A stretch of 64,000 bases of DNA, from NCBI GenBank assembly GCA_914767715.1, contig OU612075.1, positions 16,864,001-16,928,000 of the forward strand, read 5' to 3'. Below are positions 12,541 to 25,090 of the stretch, piece by piece; position 1 is the first letter of the stretch; every line of letters begins with the position of its first letter. The DNA is from Membranipora membranacea (taxonomy: Eukaryota > Bryozoa > Gymnolaemata > Cheilostomatida > Membraniporidae). The position numbers and the translations under genes were made by a program. Under the pieces are notes generated by a model, which worked only from the letters and a program-made list of their open reading frames with translations, made no database searches and was not told the origin of the DNA.

Positions 12541-15500
12541 TTAATCATAGTTCAGTTTTATAATTATGTATTTAATTAGAATGATTGTCAGTGCAATAGT
12601 TTGTGGATGCTTCTTTTGTTTTGATACAATTTTGTTGAGCAGTATCATATATAGTACTGCTGAGTGTGCTTCCTGGATACTCCAGCAGTAGAGGGTTGTG
12701 GTGAGATGTAGCTTGAGATGTTTACTGCCACTTCATTATAGCGCGAAGCAGGAGGTATGCAAAGTCTACGATACTTCGAAGTACACTGTTCAGCTGGTTG
12801 AGTTTATTAGATGTAGTCCCGGTCAATAATTGGTTCTGGGCATCAAAATTTTAACAATGTATAAATAAGGGTACAATCCCATAACAGTATATACTGTATC
12901 AAGTTTGCCTTTTTTGTAAGCATTTCACGAGCACTTTTTCACCGGCGTACTCTATAGCAGTCTTTGGCAGTATTTGTCAGTGACATTGATTTTAAAGAAT
13001 AGCATAATATATATTTTCAGCATTTTTATTGTTAATGCAGTTAGGATAAGATCAAGAGTGATTCATGTTGGGAATATGACTTTGGTGGCAAAATCTTTCT
13101 GTTGACAAAGTCAAAACATTTTTAGCAAATTATTTTTTCTCTGGCACCACGTTGGATTGTTTTTTTATTCCATTCTTTACTGTCAGGGTTGAAATCTCCT
13201 AGTGGTATTGTGTTTGGGTGGACAATGTGGGAATACCTCTGGGAACTATCACTGCAGAACTACTTTCCTGATCTATTAACCAGACAACAATAAAATACAC
13301 ATAGGACAAAGAGAAACCATTCAAATTCCTGCTGCAAGCTGCAAGATTCTGCCATTGTCACCTTGTTGTACATTTACAACCAAGACCGGACAGCCATATG
13401 ATATTCCAGTGAGTTTGTCCCGTCTCTAAATGGTATAGTGATTTGAAATTTAATTTCAGTATAGGGTCTAGTTTTGTATCATTTACGGTAAATATATTAT
13501 GTTGAGTTTTTAGCCATGGGTACTGAAAGGACAGACTTTATAGTTGGTCTGGTTTGCTTAGCCAAATTAGTATTGCAGAAGAAAAAAGTGGAACTGGATA
13601 TTTATGAGACCCATATGATTTGAGAACATAAGATTAGCATGTTGGCCCTCATCGATCCTAATAATCCTGCTTCTTATTTGGTCCCAATGTTGTTCCCCCT
13701 TATTTAAACCGGGGATGCACAAGTTCCTAGATTTTCCTCATAACCATAGTGAGCATGACGAAAGTTGTTCCAACTCTGATGGTTGATAAAATATGTTTCT
13801 CACTCTTTTTTTTTGCTATTACTAAATTGAGTCCTCCAAGTCTTGTCACCTTTGTAACATTGACATGAATTTCTAGGTCATTACATATGTCAAACACAAT
13901 AGAAGCAGTATGGTCCTCCTCTTCCAGTTTGTGGAGAATGAAATTTCAGCTTCTCCCATAATTGCCATCTTGAGATTTCATGGTTTCAAGTTGATTGTCA
14001 ATTTTGGCAATCAATGTAATACTGCTGCTGGTTTTTTTAACACAGCTGGGTCTCTAATAATGATAATAAAGTTTTTATGAAAACGCTTAATAAAACTGTT
14101 TAAAAACAATGATTTCTAAGCGTTGTACATGTGATAAAAGGTTAAAATAGAAACATATACTATGAAATAAGCCTGTTGCTGGTCAAATAAATAAAATTGA
14201 TTAAAATTTTGTTATCATAAAATTATGATGAATATGATGAAAGATAAGATGATTAAAACCTTCAAGTGGCAACTGCCCAGCACCTAAAAATTCACTAAAA
14301 ACCTACAGATACAGGGTATATGCTTCACGGAAAGGATGGTAAAGTAGAATTAATGGATCGACCACCCACTGTTCTAGACTACGTTCAAAATTGCTCACAA
14401 GAGTGTTTGCTAAGTTGAAACAAGTGGTTCGGGCATGCTTGGAAGTTGTGAAAGATTGAGAAATGTAGGAAGGGATAAGATGTGGCTGATGGACAGTTTC
14501 ATGAGTCACTAGTGTTGTTGATTTGAAATTCTACATTTACATGTCCCTGTTCTCAGTTGTCATCTTTTAGATATGTCTTGTAAGACCATCCAGTGACGCG
14601 GTGAGCCTAGGAAGATAGAGAAGATTTATGAGTTTTGATTCACAGTCTGTACAGTACCAGTGGATACCAGTACGTAACATAAAGGCTAACTAAAATTTGA
14701 GTTTTCGTAATTCAATTACACTCTGTGAGGCAGATTGTATTGAACTGGTGACGACATTATAGGTGCAGTAGAGTACTAGCAGTTTGTTGGTTCTGATTAT
14801 AAGCAGTGTTCCCAATCCTTACACGGAGAAAAATAAATGAGTAAAATGCGACAATATTGCACCTATGTTAAGAGCTAATTTGGGTGTGGTAGTGGCTGTT
14901 ACATTATAGTTAAAACATGGTTTATTTGAGATTAATTTTTTCGCTGGTACAGAAGCTTAAAAAGTACCCATTATTCTGGTCAATTAGGAGCATGTTTCAC
15001 CCTATTTGTAGGTGAATCCAGAGTAATTTGTCAACAAGCATGCATTTGTAGGATGATAAGACGGGTATAACTAGCTAGTAGGCTAAAATGAAGGTAATCA
15101 TTCAGTTAGTTTAGATAACCCAGAAATCACCAATTAAAAGCACAGGGAGACAAATTCATTACAGCAAACTGCCCACTTATTTTGATGAACATAGAGAAAG
15201 GGTCATGTTGCAACAACATTCACATGCCCGGAAGACCCGTTTATTTGAGGAACCTGAACAAAAAAAGGTTCTACTTAACTGTATTGTTTCTTTATAAAAT
15301 AGTTTTCATCTTAGGATATGGGTTTTTATGATCATACAAATTCTCTAATAAACTACCTCTCATAAGAAAAGAAAAGAATTGCGGCTGTTGAAAAAAAGAG
15401 ACTAAATCAAGAGCAGAGGTATTCAGTGACTTGCTTAAGGCATGGGTTGTTTCAGGGAAAAGACGAGCTTCATGAGAGTTTGTTTTACTTTTTTTATTTT

Positions 15501-15700
15501 TGAATGCATTCTAACATATTTATTCTTTCCATTTTTTGGACGTTGCTATCTTTAAAAATGATGCCGAGCACTTTTATTTCATTGACAGCGTACTCGTTGT
15601 TTTGTTCCGCTGTACCCAAAGCCAAAAGCTTGGTTTTCGCTTCAATTAACTCGCTGCCTGTAGCCTACCGGATGTGTTCAAAAGAAGACAAAAATAGGTT
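12541..15700. other. Gene-free stretch
   Basis: AT-rich with no supported exon. The bases near 14055-14075 (CTAATAATGATAATAAAG) resemble the short-repeat 3' tail of CR1-like LINEs, but no coding motif is attached. Nothing else is recognised. Confidence 0.35.
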
Positions 15701-16896
15701 CTACATCGGCATTATGTTTACAAAAAAAGGTTGTCTGCCTTGCAAAAACTTAAGCTACTTTGTTTGTGTATAATTAAAAGAAAAGTCTCTGCATAATAAA
15801 CGTACAGAGATAGTGGAAGTGGGCACCCTTGTCTAACCCCTCTCTGTAGTTCAATGTCCTCAGAAAGGTGGCCATTTATTTGAACAGAGGTAGTGGCGTT
15901 CTCCAAAAGTGTTCCAACTACCTTGAGGGCTTCAGCGTTGAAGTTGAAGCCCTCTTTGACCCTGAAAAAAGTCCCTGTCTAGTAGATCAAAGGCTTTCTT
16001 CTGATCTAGAGACATAAAGACCCAAGCTTGGTTAATTTGCAGAATGTGACGGCATCCCTTATGAAAATGTTAACATTATGAATGTTTCTGTCTGGAACGG
16101 CGCAGATCTGCTGCGATGAAACATTTGATTTTAGGAATTCGAAAAAAATATACTTTGTTCAGGTAAATTTGGTAAGGATTTTAAAGTCAATGTTTAATAG
16201 TGTGATTGGTCTATAATCTGATGGTATTTCACAGTTTGATTTTTTTAGTATAACAGTTGTTACTGCCCTAGTCACAGGTATTGCATTTTCATTGTTTATT
16301 TATTTAAAGACTTCAATTAATATATATATAATATAATTCCGCTGTTAGACCGTCCATGCCGGCGTTTGTTATTTTTCATCGACAAGACTAAATGTTTTAA
16401 TGTTTCCCTATTTATAGCAAACTCCTTTTTTTCCTGCCCTTTAATTGACACTTGGTGCAGGATCTGAGTTTGGAAAAGTGGACTGCATTGTTTAGGGGTG
16501 TATAAATCTTTATAGAAAGATTCGAAGTCTCTAGTTATATTTTTATTATCTGTGAAGTTTTGATTTGTATGCGGATCGGTTAATATTATTAATATCTTTT
16601 TTTAACTTGTCTTTCCTTGAGATCGTTTTCTTTTTTTATTTCATTTTTAAATCATATTCAATCTCATGGCGCTCTTGTTTCCAGAAAGCACACTGTTGAA
16701 TTGTTACAATTTTAATTCTCCCTTTAATGTGGTCCCACCATTCACTGACTTTCTTAAAAGCGAGGCAAAGAGATTTGCAATCCTCTTTTAGGTTTTTAAT
16801 TAATTCAATATAAACGTCATCTTGAAGTATGGAATTATTAAGTTTCCAAAAGGATTTACCATAGGCAATTGTGCTCGAATTTTTATTTTTTTTCAT
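15700..16896 (-). mobile_element. L1/Tx1-type LINE fragment (reverse transcriptase)
   Basis: Reading right to left, the minus strand shows a pre-RT segment (GKSFWKLNNSIL, then SEWWDHIKGRIK), a palm segment (SDYRPITLLNIDFKILT), a SLDQKKAFDLLD block and GVRQGCPLPLSLY. This motif series is typical of the L1/Tx1 clade and differs from the CR1/Jockey-type element next to it. Stops and frame changes occur throughout, and no endonuclease or ORF1 remains attached. It abuts the 3' end of the neighbouring CR1-like element, so one probably inserted beside or into the other. Confidence 0.75.
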
Positions 16897-17092
16897 TTTT
16901 TATTGTTTATGCTATAAAATTAGTTTAACCAAATAAAAAAATTTGGCATATAAGTAAAAAATACAGATAAAAGAAAGGCAAGGGCTTAGCCAGATAGTCC
17001 GAAGACTAGAGTGATGGCTGTCCTGATGGTCACCAATGAAGAACACCCACACAAGCCGATAAGTCGAAGCACAATCAGCACAGCACCCGCTG

Positions 17093-17329
17093 TCAAGCAT
17101 AGACCCAAAGGCGCTGAGCCGGACCAGACATGGGATTGTTCCCTGATCCTGTCCAATCTTCCATAAGGTACCTGTTGTACAGTTTCACACCTGTGTACAA
17201 CAGGGACCTCCCACCCCTGTTGTTGTTAGCTTGAAATGCTTTTAGGGATATTGATCTCGTATCATGGTTATGTCCTGGCAAAAGTCTTAAAATTTCTTCT
17301 GTTGGATATGCTTTTAAAAGCAACTTCAA
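17093..17329 (-). pseudogene. LINE ORF2 C-terminal tail
   Basis: Contains a PGHNHDTRSI block followed by RSLLYTGVKLYNRYL. This is the usual H.hnTR ... g.kLWN.L ending of CR1/Jockey ORF2 proteins. It is separated from the reverse-transcriptase core by about 200 bases with a frame break. Confidence 0.7.
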
Positions 17330-17529
17330 TAATCTATATTCAAAAAAGGCATAATTTTAAGTTTTTCAAAATATGTGGAAACATGTTCTCCAGGTTTTAT
17401 GCGAACAATGACTCTCAAAGCAGCTTTTTGTAAAAGATTTTTTGGTTTTAAATTTGTTTAACAAACATGGCCCCAGAACTCAATGCTATATATGAGATGA
17501 GGATAAAAAAAATGTGCAGTAAATATCAG

Positions 17530-18051
17530 TCAATGTTTTATCATAAAAAATGGCCCAACTGCTCTCATCATTAACAGGTTTAAATGTAGCTTTATAGCCA
17601 ACCCTTTGAGGTACGATTTAAAATCTATATCTAAATCAATGGTTAAACCAAGAATCTTTGTCTCTCTATTCATTTCCAAAATTGAAGGGCCCATCATCAG
17701 ATTAGAGCTTTGGCTATCGTACTGCTTTTTAGGAGCTTTGAATAATACTTGATGGGTCTTCTCATAATTTAGTGTCAGTTTATTTGAAATGCACCATTGG
17801 TTCACTAATTGAAGTTGAGATGCCATCAGCTGGCTATTGGTATCATCAGCAAATAAGACACAACTCAAATCTGGGGCTGCATAAAGAAGATCATTTATAT
17901 AGATTAAAAATAAAAGAGGCCCAAGGACTGACCCCTGGGGCACACCAATTTTCACAGTCTGTAATTGAGACTTAGTACCATCTAAGTATACAAATTTCTT
18001 CCGATTTGTTAAGTATTTTGAATAAGGTTTTGAGAATTTGTTGAAAAGCAA
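17530..18051 (-). pseudogene. LINE reverse transcriptase, C-terminal half
   Basis: Shows GVPQGSVLGPLLFLIYINDL and then the catalytic block VLFADDTN (FADD). These are followed by NKLTLNYEKT and the KILGLTID motif. The sequence is standard for a non-LTR reverse transcriptase palm and thumb, which would copy element RNA at the nicked target. Its start overlaps the N-terminal half in a different frame, so the enzyme is split. Confidence 0.85.
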
Positions 18052-18728
18052 TAAAACGAAAATTTTTTGATTAAAATGTTGTGATTAATTGTATCAAAGG
18101 CCTTGGAAAAGTCTAAAAAAACACCCTGTGTAATTTTTCTGGTATTATAATTGTTGTATAGCTTTTCCTTTATAAAATTTACAGGATCTGTAGTGCTTCT
18201 CTTGGTTCGAAAACAAAATTGACAATCTGTTAAAAGATAATTCAGCTCTAAAAATTCCCTAATTTGAAAAGATAGTATTTTCTCTATAATTTTTTCCAGA
18301 GCAGGTAAAACTGAAATCGGCCGATAGCAAGTATTTTGATCCCCCTTTTTGTATAGTGGTTTAGCACGAGCAACTTTTAGGCAATCTGGAAAAATGGATG
18401 TTTTGATAACTAAATTTGTAAGATAAACTAAAACTGGGATTAAGATAAATTTGCATTCTTTTAAGGATTGCATCGGAATGCCATCTGGCCCAGTTGCCTT
18501 CTGATTAGAAAAACTGTCAATTACTTTTAAAATTTCATTAGTATCGATTGCATAGAGTTCAAATTTTGCATTTATTTGGCTGTTATTTTTTTCAAAATAA
18601 TTCTCAGGAGAGACGTTGGAGTGAGGGAGGTTTGATGAAGTTTCCACCCCTATCTCAGTAAAAAAGCGATTAAAAGTGTTTGCAATAATTTCTTTATCTT
18701 CAATCACACTTCTTGCTTGATCATTCAA
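18009..18728 (-). pseudogene. LINE reverse transcriptase, N-terminal half
   Basis: Contains KATGPDGIPMQSLK, ARAKPLYKKGD, YRPISVLPALEKIIEKIL and VFLDFSKAFDTINHNIL, which are the successive early RT motifs of the CR1/Jockey group. The frame then changes after the KAFD block, where the fingers should run into YLTNRK, so some residues were lost or shifted there. Confidence 0.85.
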
Positions 18729-19084
18729 AATAATAGGTTTTTCAGCTTGAGTATTTCATTCTGAGTTTTGTTTAAAAATCTCCATTTCTCGTTCTGGATG
18801 GATTGGCAGTATAAAAGCTCTTTTCTGTAAAATTCAGTCTTGGCATTGTTAATTTTTGTAGTTACAGAGTTTCGGAAAGACTGGTATTGTTTCTTCAAAT
18901 CAGCATTTAAAGGTTGTTGTTTAAACTAAATGTGCAGTTTTGTACGCTTTTCTCTCAGCTCAAATAATTCTGTGGTCATTCACAGCTAGATTAGAATAGA
19001 TTAGCGTCTGTAATTTGGTGACCAGTCAAATTCTTGGATGTTTTGATTTAAAAATAGCTTAGTCAATTATAGGCTGACACGTGG

Positions 19085-19666
19085 CTAATGGTGAGTTGTG
19101 AAATTTAAGGATAAGCATGTAGGTTGATGGTCTTCTAGATCATACTCAACGGTACTGTACTCCATACCGAGTAGGAGAAAGAATGGTGTTGAAACATTTG
19201 TTTTTATGTAACCAATTTTGATAGTTTGAGAATTTGTGTCCTGAGCAATGTCAGAGTGCAAATCAATATTGATGTCGCCTTCAACAACAGAGCACGAGGG
19301 AAGAGTGGGCAGGATCCCGGCAAGGCAACCCAGAAAGTTTGGCAGAGAGCCCAAGGGTGAACGTTGAACAGCAAGCACTGAGCACAACTCCTGCCCCGAC
19401 TCACCGACCCGCAACAGGAGCGATTCACAGCCATCCAACCGGACATCCGCCACTCTCACCTCCAGACCATCACATATATATACAGCAACACCACCTCCGA
19501 TTCTGTGAAATCTAGAATCACAATATAAATTATATCCATTTATAGCAAATTTACCAAAAAATGTATTATCAGTAACCAAGTCTGATATAATAATGCATTT
19601 ATATTTAACTCTCATTTCTGCTAATAAAATTTCAAGCTGGCCCATTTTATCATTAAGACTGCGCAT
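19085..19666 (-). pseudogene. LINE AP-like endonuclease domain (degenerate)
   Basis: The order of segments fits the exonuclease-endonuclease-phosphatase fold used to nick target DNA: IIISDLVTDN (normally ISETWL), RIGGGVAVYI and VEGDINIDL (the GDFN block). The terminal SDH block appears replaced by DLEDHQP, and the first catalytic block is altered, so it is likely inactive. Confidence 0.7.
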
Positions 19667-19949
19667 ATTAATATGTAGGAAAGAAAAAGTACAATTAGTA
19701 ATGTTTTATTTAGGTTCAGTCTGTTTAGGTTTTAATAGTTGAAAGTGTGGGACAAAATCAGCATCATTTGGCGTGGGTATAGTAGCCATTGCATGCAGCA
19801 GCTAGTAGCTATTTAGTTTTGGCACATGGAGATCTCTGTGTTGACCATAGCTACTGTAATTCATTGAGGTAATCTTGGGAGCATATATTGATGGCGTCAT
19901 CTGACGTCGTTTTGTACACATATATTTGGTTATGGAATGTCCAGATGTA

Positions 19950-20624
19950 TCAATATCCTATCTCAGCACGTCGCTTCCGTGCCTTATAGAACAAGCTTTG
20001 TGTGGAACGGCTTAGATATTCATTGAGGAATATCTTGTTATCTGTACTCAGGCTGGGTATTATATTTTTTGCAGTGGTGCCATTTTTGCCGAGCGTCTTC
20101 CTTGCATCATAATAAGACTCATGTGAATTCATACTTGTGAATCTGATTATTGTTGTTGTGTTGGTGTCATTCTCAGTTTTTGGTCTTACTCTGTATATCA
20201 TATCTATGTCGCTTTTCTGTATCTTACATGCCATCTTACTGGCTAGTTGTGTGATGAGGTATTGCAGATATTCGTTGTGTGATTTGGGAATCCCGGATAT
20301 AAGTAGGGTTTTTAGGTTTTTGGCATCCTGAAGTGATGTCATCTGCTGTCGCAATCTATTTTCTTCTTGCTTTTGTGATTTGGTTAGCTCGTCCAATTTT
20401 TTCTTGAAGTCAAGGATCTCATTACCATGATACATCAGTGTCTCCTCGAACTCTCCTTGTTTCACCTCGACCACAGCTATCGGCTTCGTTAAACTACCTA
20501 TTTCATAATGTAGTTTGGCGAATTCATCTTGCATAAATTTCCTATTGTCCTCGATCTGATTGAGAACATGCTGCATAGGTCGTTCACTGGTTGAATCGCC
20601 TCGATTCCTGGTTGTCTTCGGCAT
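19950..20624 (-). CDS. LINE ORF1 protein, coiled coil plus RNA-binding domain
   Basis: An open frame of 224 codons starts MPKTTRNRGDSTS. Residues about 15-100 are a heptad-rich coiled coil (LTKSQKQEENRLRQQM). They are followed by TLLISGIPKSHNEYLQYLI and DIDMIYRVRPK, typical of the RRM-like domain of L1/CR1-type ORF1 proteins, and then a basic tail ending RRAEIGY. Such proteins form trimers on element RNA. The frame is uninterrupted, unlike ORF2 of the same element. Confidence 0.75.
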   Translation of the reverse strand: MPKTTRNRGDSTSERPMQHVLNQIEDNRKFMQDEFAKLHYEIGSLTKPIAVVEVKQGEFEETLMYHGNEILDFKKKLDELTKSQKQEENRLRQQMTSLQDAKNLKTLLISGIPKSHNEYLQYLITQLASKMACKIQKSDIDMIYRVRPKTENDTNTTTIIRFTSMNSHESYYDARKTLGKNGTTAKNIIPSLSTDNKIFLNEYLSRSTQSLFYKARKRRAEIGY

Positions 20625-21117
20625 AGTTACAGCTGGGTTGGGAGAGGGATTGTTGAGTGGTAGGGGATACAGATACTAGTTCATTCACTGCTAGCTTTGG
20701 CCTACGTCCTGGCCTGCTCCTGAATAACACACTGTATTTAGTACACGATAGCAAGTGTGCACTGTTGTAAATAATAGTCTCTATAGTGTAATGTATATCA
20801 ATAGAATGAAAGTGAAGAGAGAGGATTAAATTTTGTGACTGTTCTCTTCGAAAGCTCAATACTCGATGAACTTGATCGAACAGTGTAGAATCTTGCGATC
20901 AGAATAATTATGGAAAAGAATCAGATTTATCAGAAGAGGCACAATCTCTGGGTACAAAAAATTGTTAAGTGTACTGGCTGAGGCAGCGCTACCAAAAAAA
21001 AGGTTAATTCATTTTTTAAAGCTATTTGCTGTTTTCTGTAGGGATCAGAGCAACCGAAAGCTGTAACATGTGAATCTAATTCAGAAGAGCCTACTAGGAC
21101 CTCTCCCGAGGTAAGAC

Positions 21118-22060
21118 TCAAGGTGTCATACTGAATTCGATGACCCCCTTTTCCACCTCCCTGCCCAGAACAGAAGATGTTCTTTTAGCATTGGTGTTAG
21201 TGTTGGTTTCGCTGTCGATGTCAATCTGCAAAGAAGCATCAAAAGACTCGTCGGAAGAAAGGACAACTTCATCTGTCTCTGCTGCCTGGATGGACTCAAT
21301 GGCCTGTGAGGTGCAGCTGGTGGCTGCTGGGCTAGCCCAGACATTCGGTTTAGGTAGTGAATCTGGCCTCGGTTCAGCTGGTTTAGAGTTAGAACTAGAG
21401 TTAGCGTTAGAATTAGAGATAGAATCAAAATAGTTTTTGTTTAATGTCGTCATATGAGCTATGGTTGGTAGCTTTTGTTTAGTTGATTCTTTTTAGTTCA
21501 TGATTTGTTTAAAGCGACTGCACTCTCTTGGTCTAAAAGCTCACAGGAGTCATAGCTGTGACCTTTTTGTTTGCATATAGTACAAACCTTAACCCTACCA
21601 CACTCCTCATTAGTGTGGCCAGTTGGCAAATCGTAAAATATTCAAAAGGACATCCCCTAGCAAATGTGCTATGGACTGACACTCAAAGCATGTTCTGACC
21701 TGATTTCTGCTAGCAATTCTAAACCCCGATTTACCAAATCTGACTGACACTGGATTTACTAACCCCTTCTTCGGCTCGATAACAAATTGCCTAACTTCAT
21801 TCTCAATGGTGGGAAACTACTTAAATCTCATCCTTCTACCTTTTATAATTTGACCATAATATGTGGACATAGCTGCCCACATAGCATCATCAGAAGCTAA
21901 AGAGTGACCCTCACCAAACTGAGCTCAGAACAAATATTCCACTCAACAGGATCCCACTTGAAAGGAATTCTGACAAACTAGTCTAGTCTATGAAACTGAC
22001 TTCAATGCCATCCACAGCGGGAACGGCAGACTTAACTTTGGAGAGAGAGGTTTTCATTCA
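21118..22060 (-). pseudogene. Second LINE ORF1-like region with CCHC zinc knuckle
   Basis: Minus strand. Near 21530-21600 there is CTICKQKGHSYDSC (C-x2-C-x4-H-x4-C), preceded by HTNEECGRV, a knuckle pair as in Jockey-type gag-like ORF1. It is followed by a Ser/Asn-rich low-complexity frame at 21118-21453 (SNSNANSSSNSKPAEPRPD). Stops interrupt the region. It sits upstream of a different, coiled-coil ORF1, so this is either a second element or an unusual two-ORF1 element. Confidence 0.55.
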
Positions 22061-23100
22061 AATTTACTCTGATATTACCCTGTTCCAAGTAATATGCAAG
22101 TTACACAGCAATCAAATATTCTCATACTAAGATGACTTTACTCCTAGGTAACAGCATTGTGCGCAGATCTTGCGCTCATTACAGTCCTGAAGTTTGCAGT
22201 GCTCTGATTTCACCCTCAATTTGGTTGTTTTTAGTTTTTGTTTTGTTTTTCTCTGTGTTCATCAATATGCACAATATCTAAAAAGTACTCATTTAATTTT
22301 TTGATGAGTGAGTAAAAAATATAATTCTATATCATGAATCAGAATTGAAACAAAAAGTGCTGGTACAAAATTGCGAGAAACTTAAAATCTTAAGTTAAGT
22401 TTGATATTCAGTATAATTTATGCATTTGAATTCATTGTTGAAAAATGTACAAAATTGTTTGAAATAAGCCCCAACAAAGAGGTAAACTGTTGTGCCTCTA
22501 ATGTTTATTTGGTATAATATTTATAGATTCACGATATGCTCCAAAAGTTTTGGTCTAAAATGACAAAATATTCAAATCATTAGAAGCTTCCCTTTCTTAA
22601 AGAAATGTTGTATCCACACCTTTTTAAATAGCTGTGTTAGTATTTATTTTTTCATTGATTCTGAAGTAAACCCAGCAAGACGTTCCAGACATGCTGTATA
22701 TGTTGTCTTGCCTGGTAGGAGAGGACCTTTTGCGCAAGTTAGGACTGAGCAGTTGACTCCAAGTTAACAAACTTTTGAACAAAAATTTCCAAAAGAGATC
22801 GCAAAAATTATCTCTATAGTTTTGCCATGCTGTTTCCTGCCCAGTACAGTGGGAACCTCAGGATCTTGTTTCACAAAACTTACCGTTAAAAATAAAAGTG
22901 CTAAGAATCCCCCCTTGAATAAGGTAAAAGCAAAAATAAAAATAAATAAATATAAAAAATCAATGCCGACTGACTAAATGTAACTTGTGTTACACAGTAT
23001 CATTTGGCCTCGTAGCCTCGTATACATGTATCTCGGTATATAAAAGCCGGATAATATTTGGCTGTTGATCGTTTAGGTCTTAAAACTTTTTTCACAATTA
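22061..23100. other. AT-rich sequence, no supported gene
   Basis: Nothing recognised beyond A/T-runs. It may contain untranslated parts of LINEs on either side. Confidence 0.35.
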
Positions 23101-23112
23101 ATCTCTTCCTCA

Positions 23113-23760
23113 TTAAATGTTCTGAGTAGTTTTTACCTTACTGGGGTGTTTATGGCACTGTTGAATTGGCATCTTGGATAGTGTACTGATTTTGGCAGCT
23201 GCTAGGCGATCACAGTAATGCTCCTCATCACCATAAATGATTCTTAGCGTGAGTCGTTGTGTTTTCTCCAGCTCCCTCTTTTGATGGTTGGTAATGAAGG
23301 GATACCAGGCTGGTGAAGTGTGACTGATGCTTGGTATTATTCGGCTCTGGTAGATCCGAGTGATTGATGTTTGATCCACTCCCATCTGTTGTAGGATGAG
23401 TACGCCGTATACTTTTTGTTGGCAAATTTTCTGATGGCAGTTATATGCTCTGAGAAAGACAAGAAAGCATTTAGTTTCACACCAAGTAGTTGTGCATTTG
23501 TGATTGATTCCACCAGGTGTTGATGGTGTTGAGCCGTTCGGTTTTCTCAGCATTTAAGCGCATCTTGTTCTGGAATTGTTTCTTGGAATTCATCAATCAA
23601 AGTATTTCCTGTTTCTGGTGGTTTAAATTTTACTTCAGTTTTTGATTTGAGTGGTTGTTGTAGTACGTTTTGAGAGCGGATAGAATGCGGTGGTGTAGCT
23701 TGCATATTTTATTGCAGCACCTGAAGAGAAAGTCAGCGAGTTCAGATTTATTAGATGAAC
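23113..23760 (-). mobile_element. LINE ORF2 C-terminal fragment
   Basis: Minus-strand translation includes YQSRIIPSISHTSPAWYPFI, then KRELEKTQRLTLRIIYG. This is the post-RT region of CR1/Jockey-like elements (pvleYaspvW.p.lt..q...lE.vQ...lriIyg). The core palm is absent. Decayed. Confidence 0.75.
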
Positions 23761-25090
23761 GATGACATGAGAGACTGTTTGTTAATATCAAAGTATAACA
23801 AATACATTCATAGCGTAGAGACTAACAGAAAAGTAGATAGTCAGCCGCTGTGAATAACAAAATCATTGGTAAGGATTATTCCAGGTCAATATAATGATAA
23901 TGCTAAAAAATAATACAAAATTTCGTCAATAAAATTTACAGATATGATGTAACAATTTAAACTCCAAATAATCAATCTCAATCAACAATGGACATTAAAA
24001 TATACAGCTAGACAAAGAACTTACAGCAATTAATCAATTACATCAGTTAATCAACTTAAACCATTTGTTTTGAAACATTAGTGTTGGTGCCAAGAGTTTC
24101 ACCCACAGTTTACAGAAATCAACAATCGATGCTTCTATGATAACTAGTCTATCAGATGGTTTAACTATCTGCTCTAAGCCACTAGGCTGGGTGGCAATTG
24201 ACAGACCTGACCTGAAAGCCTACCTAACAGCCTTATATTCAATATATAAGCTATACAAGAACAAACGGTCAGGAATTTCGAAGCAGTCATCCTTATATCA
24301 CTATATGGCACACTTGACACCTTTAACAATCAACTAAACTGCGCCCTGATACCATGGTGAGTGTGTCAGATCAAGATCTTGCTGGCCTTGAGGTTTCACT
24401 TTACTGTGTTTTTGATCAAAGCTTTAGTTTGCCATTTCCACATGAATGTAGGATTTGTGTTGATAGTCCCTCATTTCCCATTCCGTCGACATGTCCTGTC
24501 CATCTGATATTGCATGCATACTCATGTATATACATTTTTATTGCACCAACCATCATCCAAAGACGTCCTCCCTGATGTGCACAGAAACCAAAACAAAAAA
24601 CCAATCGACACAAAATCAAGGGAATAAAACTCAATTCAACGAAAACAAAAGTTTTGACAATGCAATTTAAATGTATGTATGTTGGTTGATGAACAAAGAT
24701 GTTGATGTTGTTAGAAGAATTAGTCATTCAAATCAAAAAGAAGTTTTTGGGTGGATGTAAGATGTTGGTATCACAAAACAATAGCGATGTCTAGTGCTTG
24801 AAAAATCATTGATTATGTAGCTTGGGCTTAGACCTTTATAGCAAAAAACAGAGGAAAATAAAAGGCAAGCTCTGACAATCTTAAAAGATTTAGATCAACA
24901 CGTAAATGCCGAGTTGGATTCAGTATATTGGAACATTTGTATTTGCTATAAGCGTGAAGGCTCTTTTCTGGAGGATGAAAATGGGAGTTGTTAGATAAGA
25001 TGGAGGCATTTTGAAATAGAGATGTATACCATATATGATATGGCAAAAGAATAGATTGGTGATGAAACTTTAAGGCGGCACCTCAGACAA
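23761..25090. other. Gene-free stretch, possibly further LINE debris
   Basis: A plus-strand trace KLNSTKTKVLTMQFK near 24630-24670 resembles the LN..KT..m.f block of reverse transcriptases. It is isolated, so I keep it here and do not call an element. Confidence 0.35.

Larger units (their letters stand above)
17093..20650 (-). mobile_element. Nearly full-length CR1/Jockey-type LINE, inactivated
   Basis: The minus strand carries ORF1 (coiled-coil RNA-binding type), an AP-like endonuclease, a reverse transcriptase and the C-terminal tail in the correct order over about 3.5 kb. Frame breaks and an apparent deletion between endonuclease and reverse transcriptase show that it is dead. The element gives its name to the minus-strand LINE cluster of the left half of the window. 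The exact ends are not visible because it abuts an L1/Tx1 fragment on one side and another ORF1-like region on the other. Confidence 0.85.

Noticed and set aside
21126-21433. Leu/Thr and Glu/Leu-rich frames opposite and beside the Ser/Asn-rich LINE frame
   Set aside because: Shadow frames of the same simple-sequence stretch.
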